8,324 nucleotides of DNA from the NCBI GenBank assembly GCA_027482985.1, contig JAIXVO010000346.1:1-8324 (forward strand), in the 5' to 3' direction. The position numbers were made by a program, and so were the translations under genes. The first letter of the stretch is position 1, and every line of letters begins with the position of its first letter. Positions 1 to 6,400 of the stretch are shown here, one piece after another. Source of the DNA: Cyanobacteriota bacterium (GTDB lineage: Bacteria; Cyanobacteriota; Cyanobacteriia; Leptolyngbyales; Leptolyngbyaceae). Below the pieces are notes generated by a model. That model saw nothing but the letters and a program-made list of their open reading frames with translations. It did not search any database and was not told the DNA's origin.

Positions 1-978
1 AGTAATCCCGACTTTCGGGGTGCCAGTGTGAGTGAGGCGATCGCGGCTCAGAATCCTTGCCGGATCATTACGCTTTGTCCCACCTGGGGTGTGGATGAAG
101 GGGTGACGGCGCAAGTGTCGGCCTATTGTCCAGTCCATAAAACGGGCAGCAACCTGATTTGTAGTGAGTACATTACGATTCGCGGCACCAAAGAAGCCCT
201 GAATCGAGTGGGCGAACTGGTGAAGTCGCTGATGATTCCCGATTTGCCCAAATTCGTGTGGTGGAAAGCGACCCCCAACCCGGATCAAGAACTGTTTAAA
301 CAGATGGTCGAGTCCTGCAATTGTATTGTGATGGATTCCTCCTTCTTCATTGAGCCAGAATCAGAATTCCTCAAAATTCACAGCTTGATCGAATCCGGCA
401 CCTTTGTCGCGGATCTCAACTGGCACCGTCTCGCTCCCTGGCAAGAAATTACCGCTGCCACCTTTGACCCGCCAGAACGCCGGATGTCTCTGGGCGAGAT
501 TGACGAAGTGGCGATCGATTACGAGAAAGGCAACGATTCGCAAGCCCTGATGTTCTTGAGTTGGTTTGCCAGTCGGTTAGGGTGGCAACCGATCGCCTTC
601 ACGCAGGATGACGACGATTTCTACAACATCAAGCGCGTCACCTTCATGGGGCCAAATGGCAAGGAAATTAAAGCTGAACTTGCAGCCATTCCCATTACTG
701 ACCCCGGTGAAATTGTGGGCGATTTGGTCGGCTTACGCTTAGGGTCGAGCAACCCCAATGCCAACTGTGCCACCATCCTCTGTTCGGAAACCGCTGGCTG
801 TATGCGGATGGAATCCGGCGGCGGCGCGCAATCCACGGTGCGCACTGAACAAGTCACCTCGACGAATGACCAAAAAGCTGAACTCCTACTGACGCAGCAA
901 CTCCAACGCTGGGGACGGGATGTGTTGTATGAGGAAAGTCTGGCGTTGGTGGTACAGGCGTTGAAGTTGCGGCAGTAG
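1..978 (+). CDS. opcA: OpcA, glucose-6-phosphate dehydrogenase assembly/activator protein (5'-truncated by window edge)
   Basis: OpcA binds and activates glucose-6-phosphate dehydrogenase (Zwf), the entry enzyme of the oxidative pentose phosphate pathway used by cyanobacteria in the dark and in heterocysts; it is cytosolic. The frame is open from base 1, so the GTG at 28 is an internal codon and the true start lies outside; 325 codons are visible and I recall full-length family members of roughly 430-470 residues. Family hallmarks seen (numbered from the GTG at 28): PCRIITLCP at 10-18, ICSEYITIRG at 44-53, IPDLPKFVWWK at 70-80, ADLNWHRLAPWQE at 128-140, FDPPERR at 146-152, GDLVGLRL at 231-238, CSETAGCMRMESGGGAQS at 252-269 and a C-terminal RWGRDVLYEESLAL. 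The two cysteines in CSETAGC (bases 781-783 and 799-801) match the spacing of the thioredoxin-regulated disulfide reported for Anabaena OpcA. zwf probably lies just upstream, as is common in cyanobacteria; this cannot be seen here. Confidence 0.97.
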   Translation, partial: SNPDFRGASVSEAIAAQNPCRIITLCPTWGVDEGVTAQVSAYCPVHKTGSNLICSEYITIRGTKEALNRVGELVKSLMIPDLPKFVWWKATPNPDQELFKQMVESCNCIVMDSSFFIEPESEFLKIHSLIESGTFVADLNWHRLAPWQEITAATFDPPERRMSLGEIDEVAIDYEKGNDSQALMFLSWFASRLGWQPIAFTQDDDDFYNIKRVTFMGPNGKEIKAELAAIPITDPGEIVGDLVGLRLGSSNPNANCATILCSETAGCMRMESGGGAQSTVRTEQVTSTNDQKAELLLTQQLQRWGRDVLYEESLALVVQALKLRQ

Positions 979-986
979 TGGAAAGA

Positions 987-1025
987 GGAGTCAGAAGACA
1001 GGAGGCAGGAGACAGAAGACAGGAG
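987..1025 (+). repeat. Purine-rich short tandem repeat downstream of opcA
   Basis: The unit CAGAAGACAGGAG occurs at 992-1004 and again at 1013-1025, a period of 21 bases, within a run built from GGAGTCAGAAG- and CAGGAG-like words. The 11-mer GGAGTCAGAAG at 987-997 occurs again inside cbiA at 2072-2082, so this spacer repeat and the one in the cbiA linker belong to one family. Short AGTCAGG-type heptamer repeats of this kind are common between cyanobacterial genes. No function is evident. Confidence 0.7.
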
Positions 1026-1112
1026 TTAAGAATCAGACTGTTATGACCTGTGTCGCTCCTGACCTTTTGGCTTTTCGTTCAAGTTGATTGCTGCCTGAGT
1101 TTGGCGACTGTG

Positions 1113-1133
1113 GGGTGGGCATCTTGCTTACCC
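1113..1133 (+). repeat. Short imperfect hairpin in the opcA-cbiA spacer
   Basis: GGGTGGGCA at 1113-1121 can pair with TGCTTACCC at 1125-1133 around a three-base loop: nine pairs, two of them G-T/G-U. There is no T-run after it, so it does not look like an intrinsic terminator of opcA. It resembles a decayed copy of the GGGCGGGCA-TCT-TGCCCGCCC palindrome that I recall from many cyanobacterial intergenic regions. The wobble pairs work only in a + strand transcript. Confidence 0.45.
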
Positions 1134-1142
1134 AAACTAAAG

Positions 1143-1161
1143 CGTTACGCGATCGCTAACG
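1143..1161. repeat. HIP1-centred palindrome upstream of cbiA
   Basis: CGTTA (1143-1147), one extra C, the HIP1 octamer GCGATCGC (1149-1156) and TAACG (1157-1161) form a near-perfect 18-base palindrome with a single bulged base. It sits 65 bases before the cbiA start, where an operator could lie. It may equally be one of the many HIP1 copies with a flanking inverted repeat. A second HIP1 followed by TAACGGCT lies in the spacer near 7348-7366. Confidence 0.4.
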
Positions 1162-1225
1162 GCTCCTACGGTAGTGCCAGATTTTTGTTGCCAGGTTAAT
1201 GGGATCCGAGCATTAGCAGAAAACC

Positions 1226-2752
1226 ATGAGTATCATCATCGCTGGAGAGCGGAGCGGGGTCGGCAAAACGACTGTCACCCTGGCTCTGCTTGCTTATTTG
1301 CAGCAACAAGGGACTGTGACGCAATCGTTTAAGGTAGGACCGGATTATATTGATCCGATGTTTCATTACTATGTCACCGATCGCCCCTGTCGCAATCTTG
1401 ATCCCGTCCTGACTTCAGCCGCCTATGTGCGGGAGTGCTTTGCTCGGCATACGCAGGCGGTAGAGTGTGCCTTAGTAGAAGGGGTGATGGGCTTATTTGA
1501 TGGGGCAGCGGAGACGATTGGGCAGGGCGATTGGGGTGTTGGCAAAACGGAGGCTGTCGGTAGGGGGGGGATCGGCAGTACGGCGCATGTGGCGCGGTTA
1601 TTGAAGTTGCCTGTGGTGCTGGTGGTGGATTGTAGTCGGATGTCGCAGTCGATCGCCGCCCTCATTCATGGTTACACCACCTTTGACCCCGACTTGCAGT
1701 TTGCAGGATTAGTCTTGAATCGGGTGGGCAGCGATCGCCATCTTGAACTGCTACAAGCGGCACTGGCACCTTTGCCAATTCCCATTTTGGGTGTGTTGCG
1801 ACGACAGGCGGCGATCGCGATTCCCGATCGACACCTGGGCTTGATACCCACGGCTGAATTGCCAGAATTGGATGCTTTGCTTCAACAACTGGCACAATTG
1901 GCCAAGGAGTCGTTTGATTGGCAGCGGTTGATGCCGTTGGTGAGAGCAGAAGGGGGAGGGAGGAACAGGGAGGAAGAGGGAGGGAGCGGGAGGGAAGAAG
2001 TCAGGCTTCGACGTGAGCGCTCAACCGAACGGAGTCAGGAGTCAGGCTTCGACGTGAGCGCTCAGCCGAACGGAGTCAGAAGTCAGGAGTCAAGAGGGGC
2101 GGGGAGGGGCAGGGAGAGGCGCAATCCGACTGTGCGGATTGCGATCGCGCGGGATGCGGCGTTTAGTTTTTACTATGCGGATAATTTGGAGGTGTTGGCA
2201 ACGCTGGGTGCGGAATTGGTGACTTGGAGTCCGTTGCAGGATGCGGGGTTGCCAGCGAATGTGCAGGGCTTGATTTTGGGTGGGGGCTTTCCGGAAGTGT
2301 TTGCGGCACAATTGGCGGCGAATCAGGGGGCGATCGCGGCGGTGCGGCAGGCGATCGCGGCGGGGATGCCAACCTATGCTGAATGTGGGGGGTTGATGTA
2401 TCTCTGCCAGCAAATTGTCGATTTTGCAGGACAGGGTTGGGACCTGGTGGGGGTGTTGCCGGCGACGGCAGTGATGGGGCAGCGATTAACGTTGGGGTAT
2501 CGGCAGATCACCGCGTTGCAAACTGGGGTAATGTTTGAGAGCGGGGCGATCGCGGTAGGGCATGAATTTCACCGTTCGCAGTTGTTACAGTCGGAGTCTC
2601 CATCGCTATTTCAAATAAACCACCAACCCAGGCGAGAAGGTTGGCATCGATCGCAGCTACACGCCTCTTATGTGCATTTACATTGGGGTGCAATGCCGCA
2701 CTTACCGCAACGCTTTCTCAGGCAATGTACCCAATTTCAGGGGGTTGGTTAG
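1226..2752 (+). CDS. cbiA: Cobyrinate a,c-diamide synthase (CbiA/CobB), with expanded low-complexity linker
   Basis: This enzyme amidates the a and c carboxylates of cobyrinic acid using glutamine and ATP, a step in making the corrin ring of (pseudo)cobalamin. The N-terminal synthetase domain (residues 1-235) opens with the P-loop GERSGVGKTT (7-16), followed by KVGPDYIDPMFH (36-47), EGVMGLFDG (85-93) and VVDCSRMSQS (133-142). The C-terminal class I glutaminase domain (303-505) has the nucleophile Cys387 in YAECGGLMYL and the histidine motif SYVHLHWG (481-488). The ATG at 1226 is chosen because a frame stop (TAG, 1214-1216) lies just upstream; no good ribosome site is seen. At 508 residues it is longer than the usual 430-465. 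The surplus lies in an Arg/Glu/Gly-rich linker (241-300) made of repeat DNA and in a smaller insertion around 95-116. All catalytic motifs are intact, so the enzyme is probably active. It is on the same strand as opcA, 247 bases downstream. Hydrogenobyrinate amidation (CobB) is the close alternative; cyanobacteria are expected to use the cobalt-early form. Confidence 0.96.
   Translation: MSIIIAGERSGVGKTTVTLALLAYLQQQGTVTQSFKVGPDYIDPMFHYYVTDRPCRNLDPVLTSAAYVRECFARHTQAVECALVEGVMGLFDGAAETIGQGDWGVGKTEAVGRGGIGSTAHVARLLKLPVVLVVDCSRMSQSIAALIHGYTTFDPDLQFAGLVLNRVGSDRHLELLQAALAPLPIPILGVLRRQAAIAIPDRHLGLIPTAELPELDALLQQLAQLAKESFDWQRLMPLVRAEGGGRNREEEGGSGREEVRLRRERSTERSQESGFDVSAQPNGVRSQESRGAGRGRERRNPTVRIAIARDAAFSFYYADNLEVLATLGAELVTWSPLQDAGLPANVQGLILGGGFPEVFAAQLAANQGAIAAVRQAIAAGMPTYAECGGLMYLCQQIVDFAGQGWDLVGVLPATAVMGQRLTLGYRQITALQTGVMFESGAIAVGHEFHRSQLLQSESPSLFQINHQPRREGWHRSQLHASYVHLHWGAMPHLPQRFLRQCTQFQGVG
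1942..2001 (+). other. Homopurine tract in the cbiA linker
   Basis: Between 1942 and 2000 the + strand is almost wholly A and G; the only pyrimidines I count are C at 1947, 1966 and 1987. It encodes the Gly/Arg/Glu stretch that starts the extra linker. Such tracts can adopt triplex or quadruplex structures and are prone to length change. The purines are on the mRNA-like strand. Confidence 0.8.
1978..1994 (+). other. G-quadruplex motif 1 within cbiA
   Basis: Four GGG runs at 1978-1980, 1982-1984, 1988-1990 and 1992-1994 are separated by loops of 1, 3 and 1 bases (A, AGC, A). This fits the strict short-loop quadruplex pattern. Further GGG runs at 1952-1956, 1958-1960 and 1968-1970 extend the G-rich region upstream. 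It lies on the coding strand, so it would also be present in the mRNA. Confidence 0.6.
2000..2081 (+). repeat. Two tandem copies of a 41-bp palindrome-bearing repeat inside cbiA
   Basis: Copy 1 (2000-2040) and copy 2 (2041-2081) match at 39 of 41 positions; the differences are A2024/G2065 and G2039/A2080. Each copy holds the perfect palindrome TGAGCGCTCA (2014-2023 and 2055-2064), flanked by TTCGACG on one side and (A/G)CCGAA on the other. The arms can therefore extend the stem with a bulge. The copies are joined by GGAGTCAGGAGTCAGG-type words. Because 41 is not a multiple of three, the same DNA is read in two frames: LRRERSTER from copy 1 and GFDVSAQPNG from copy 2. Similar CTTCGAC...CTCAG..CGAACG elements are familiar from intergenic DNA of filamentous cyanobacteria, as far as I recall. 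Confidence 0.9.
2096..2114 (+). other. G-quadruplex motif 2 within cbiA
   Basis: GGGGCGGGGAGGGGCAGGG has four G-runs of at least three with loops of 1, 1 and 2 bases, among the most stable pattern classes. It lies just 3' of the 41-bp repeats and closes the extra linker (residues 291-297, GAGRGRE). Together with motif 1 it brackets the tandem repeat. Confidence 0.65.
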
Positions 2753-2832
2753 CGGCTTGAGCAGGGCACCCCGTGGCTAACTCTGGCCATCCGAATTTGC
2801 GCGGTTATGATTACAGTTGATTCTGGGATGAC

Positions 2833-3285
2833 TTAAAGCGGAATCCAGGTCAGTAGATCTTTTAAGTGAAATGGAAATAAATCAATGCCTAATGCTGACT
2901 TGATTCGATAAATCACATAAAATAAGCTAATCAGACCCATGCTAATCGTTAGATTTAACCCAATTAGGAAGCTCATAGCAATAACTCTGTGACCAATACG
3001 CGCCCAAGTAGAGCGGGAGGCATGGCGACTGAGTTGGCGATCGCGATGGCGCACCCAAAGACCAACAGATAACCGAGTTAGACCCAAGTTGGCGGTTAAT
3101 CTAAGATTAATCAGCTTAGGGATAGTTTGCGGGTAGGTTGATTCTACTAACAACTGGATGACAGCTAGCTGTTGTGCGCTAAAAAGTGCCAGGATGGTGG
3201 GATCAAGCTGAGCTAAAAAGGGATGACGGGTGGTGTAAGGGGCATGGAGTCGATCAATGCCATAGGACTTTAAGGGATAGTGCAT
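2833..3285 (-). CDS. Hypothetical small membrane protein, single C-terminal transmembrane helix
   Basis: I do not recognise a characterised family. The 150-residue product has a soluble N-terminal half. Residues 22-58 (PFLAQLDPT to IPKLINLRL) read like a helix-forming 'sequence-quality' cyanobacterial conserved protein with a PKLINLRLTANLGLTRLSVGLWV strand-rich core (split here at 56-78). A strongly basic stretch follows (79-100, rich in R and H), then one clear hydrophobic helix at about 101-126. The basic flank before the helix predicts the N-terminal half to be cytoplasmic. There is no signal peptide and no cysteine. The ATG at 3283-3285 is the only plausible start near the N-terminus and has no clear ribosome site. 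It lies tail-to-tail with cbiA (80-base gap) and 167 bases downstream of the hybrid kinase on the same strand. A role with that kinase is possible but unsupported. Confidence 0.68.
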   Translation of the reverse strand: MHYPLKSYGIDRLHAPYTTRHPFLAQLDPTILALFSAQQLAVIQLLVESTYPQTIPKLINLRLTANLGLTRLSVGLWVRHRDRQLSRHASRSTWARIGHRVIAMSFLIGLNLTISMGLISLFYVIYRIKSALGIDLFPFHLKDLLTWIPL

Positions 3286-3353
3286 TGGAGTTATCGGCTT
3301 GTGAATGACTGGTCGAAATGCACCCTAACGCCAACTGGTAAATGATTCAGGCT

Positions 3354-3382
3354 AGTTTAGCTCTTTTATGATTCCTGTTTAA
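3354..3382 (-). promoter_or_regulatory. Weak candidate promoter for the small membrane protein gene
   Basis: On the - strand TTAAAC (3377-3382) and TAAACT (3354-3359) are 17 bases apart, matching the bacterial -35 and -10 boxes at three and four of six positions. It lies 68 bases before the ATG in an A/T-rich part of the 167-base spacer. Such matches are frequent by chance, so this is only a place to look. Confidence 0.2.
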
Positions 3383-3452
3383 CTGGCTTGAAACTAGGTT
3401 AAGAATACGGATTTTAGTGATCCGTGAATGCAGCGATGACTTGATCGCAAAA

Positions 3453-6400
3453 CTACTGATGCGCCAGGTGATGTTGAATCAGGGTCACTAATTCCTTGAG
3501 TTTGACGGGTTTACTGAGGTAATCCGAGGCTCCAGCTGCCAAGCAGCGATCGCGATCGCTGGACATGGCTAAGGCAGTCAGGGCAATAATCGGCAAGGTT
3601 GCCCCCGACGGGGTACCGCGAATGTGGTGAATGGCTTCTAGCCCATCCATTCCCGGCATTTGTAAATCCATCAGAATCAGATCTGGAGGAGTGGCGACCA
3701 CACTAGCGATCGCGGCTTCTCCCGTTTTAGCCACCTGCACCTGAAAACCCCTTGCCGCCAAGTAACTAGAGATCGTAGCAATGTTGGCCTCATTATCTTC
3801 AACTAACAAAATGATTGGCACCACTTCGACGGTCTGAATGGGCGAATTCGGATGAGCGGACTGGAAGGGAGCATTAAAACAATGATTGGGGAGGTTGACA
3901 TCACAGGGGAGAGAAATGGTAAAACAACTGCCAACTCCCACCTCACTGGTCAAGCTGACAAAGCCTTGATGCAACTCCACAATCCGTTTCACCAACACCA
4001 ATCCTAAACCAGTGCCTTGATATTGGCGATTCAAAGCACTATCAATTTGAATAAAGGGTTTAAACAGGCGATTAATATGGTCTGGAGCAATGCCAATACC
4101 AGTATCAATTACTGAAATTTGGAGATATTTTTCTTGTGTCGGATCGAGTTCTGAAACCAGTTGACAACAGTAGGCACGCAGCGTGATGGTGCCCCTTTCA
4201 GGGGTAAATTTCACGGCATTATTCAGCAAATTGATGAGCACCTGGCGAATTCGGCGCTCATCAATCAACAAATCAGGGAGTTGAGGGGGAAGTTGAATCT
4301 CCAATTGGAGTTGCTTTTTGTAAGCCTGCTGCTTGATGAACGCGAGGCTAGAGTGACATAAAGGCGCGATCGCAGTAGACGCGCAATCTAATTCGATTTG
4401 ACCCGCTTCAATCTTAGCCACGTCCAGAATGTCATTAATCAGTTCCAGCAAATGAGAACCACTGCGCTCAATCGTTTGCAAAGCTTTGTTTTGTTTCGCC
4501 GTGGTAGGGCCAAAGACCGCTTCCTGTAAGCTTTCTGTCATTCCCAAGATGGCATTCAAAGGCGTGCGCAACTCATGGCTCATATTTGCGAGGAATTCAT
4601 CCTTCATCCGCGTCGCCCGCGCCAGTTCTTCGTTAGACAGTGCGAGTTGCTGATTCCGCTCAGTCAATTGCTGTTCTGCCTGCTTTCGTTCCCGCAGTTC
4701 CAGTTGTAATTGGGCAAATAGATTCGCTTGATGAATCGCGATCGAGAGTTGGTTCGCGATGTGTTGGAGCAGTTCAGCTTCTGGTTGCTGCCACAGGCGT
4801 TTGGACTGGCAAGCATGAACCACTAAAATGCCCCACAGTTTGTGTTCCTGTTGCGGTGCAACCCAGCGATGAAACTCACCATACAGGACTTCCTGCAAAA
4901 TGGGGGCAACAATTTTAGATTGAATTTGGCCTTCCTGGGAATACTCTCGCAAGCAATCCGTCCAAATATCTTGCATGACATCCGGCACAATGCGGGGTTG
5001 ACCTTGCCAGTAACAGTCCAAAATATCTTGCGACCAGGTTTCATCCTCCCACTGGCGGGCTTTGAGCGAAGGTAAATCAGGACTGACGGCTTCTTCGACA
5101 ATTTGACTGGTGCCATTGGGAAACAACTGAAAGACAATGACGCGATCGCAGTGCAATACGGCCTTGACCTGCTGCGTGACGGTAGCCAAAATCTCGGCTA
5201 AATCGAGCGATTCACGGATCTGTTGCACGATCGCTTCCATTGCTTGTTGCCGACGGAGTTGCAGCGCAATGCGGGCTTCAGCCTGTTGGCGGACTAGGAG
5301 TTCAGCTTGAATCTGCTCATACAAATGAGCCTGCTGAATGGCGATCGCAAGTTGATAGGCGAGTTGCTGTGTCAGGTCAATTTCTGCCTGTTGCCAGCTG
5401 CGAGGTGCGTGGCATTGATGCACACATAACAAGCCCCATAGGGACTGACCCGACAGCAGGGGCAGCACCAGATTAGCCCGAATCTCAAACTGAGCCAAAA
5501 TCTCGCGATGGCACGTAGTTAAGTTCTCGGTATAAATGTCCTCGATCACCAAACAGTGACCCTGAGCGTAGAGGGTGGCGTAGTTATCGCCAAAACAATG
5601 GTCATCGACCTGGCGGTTGAGAATCGGGGAACAGTCCATGCCGACAGCTTCAGAGACAAAGCGCCCTGAGTTGAAGTTGGAACCAGGTGTGAACTTGAAA
5701 ATGCTGACGCGATCGGCTTGGAGACTGCGACGAATTTCGGCACAGGCCGTCTGAAAAATCGTTTGTAAATCGAGGGATTGACGAATCCGTTGGGTAATTT
5801 CCCACAGCAGTTGTTCCTGCGCTACTTTTTGGCAAATGATTTGTTCAGCAGATTTGCGATCAGTGATATCGGTAGACATGCCACAAATGGCGTAGGGGTG
5901 GTGAGCACTATCCCGCAACAAAAACTTACTGGACAGAAAAGTCCGGCACACGCCCCTTACCCAAACTGGCTCTTCAAACTGTTGAACTGTCCCCTCAGCC
6001 ATCAGCAAGACATCATTGGCTCGCAAAAGATCCGCCGTCTCTAAAGGAAAAAACTGATGATCGGTTTTGCCGACGATCTCTGCCGTTGTGCATTCAAACA
6101 GATTTAAGAACGCTTGATTGACTAGGGTATACTCACCTGCCAGGGTTTTGACATAGATTACCGCAGTTGCAAAGTTAAGAATCGCCTGTAGTTGAGTTTC
6201 GCTCTGATGCAGTCGCGCGTCGCGCTCTAGCAAGGCCGCAGAACGCTCAGCGACTTTGGCTTCCAGGTCTTGATTCAACAGTTGAAGCTGCTGTTCCACA
6301 AATTTGCGATCGCTGATGTCAGTAATGGTGCCGATATAACCCGTGAGTTCGCCCGTGTCAGACCAGACAGGCACCACCTGCCCATAGACCCAAACTACGG

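Noticed and set aside
979..1225. Possible cobalamin riboswitch before the B12 biosynthesis gene cbiA
   Set aside because: No B12-box (GCCACTG-like) or conserved riboswitch core is visible in the 247 bases; only small palindromes and purine-rich repeats are seen.
2000..2090. CRISPR-like array in the cbiA linker
   Set aside because: The two 41-bp units are directly abutting with no unique spacers and lie within a translated gene.
2090..2413. Antisense open frame opposite the cbiA glutaminase region
   Set aside because: The sense frame encodes a complete catalytic domain. The antisense product is Arg/Pro/His-rich with no domain and is a by-product of high G+C third positions and HIP1 sites.
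2748..2781. GTTAGC (2748-2753) pairing with GCTAAC (2776-2781) as a terminator between the convergent cbiA and small membrane protein genes
   Set aside because: Only six pairs around a 22-base loop, with no extension inward and no T-run on either strand. Convergence makes a terminator likely, but this one is not convincing.
3407..3425. ACGGAT/ATCCGT hairpin after the hybrid kinase gene as a terminator
   Set aside because: Six pairs with a seven-base A/T-rich loop and no T-run on the - strand after it; too weak to call.
4823..5137. Open frames in other phases within the GAF 2 region of the hybrid kinase
   Set aside because: They overlap a well-supported domain and give Cys/Lys-rich sequences without recognisable motifs or ribosome sites.
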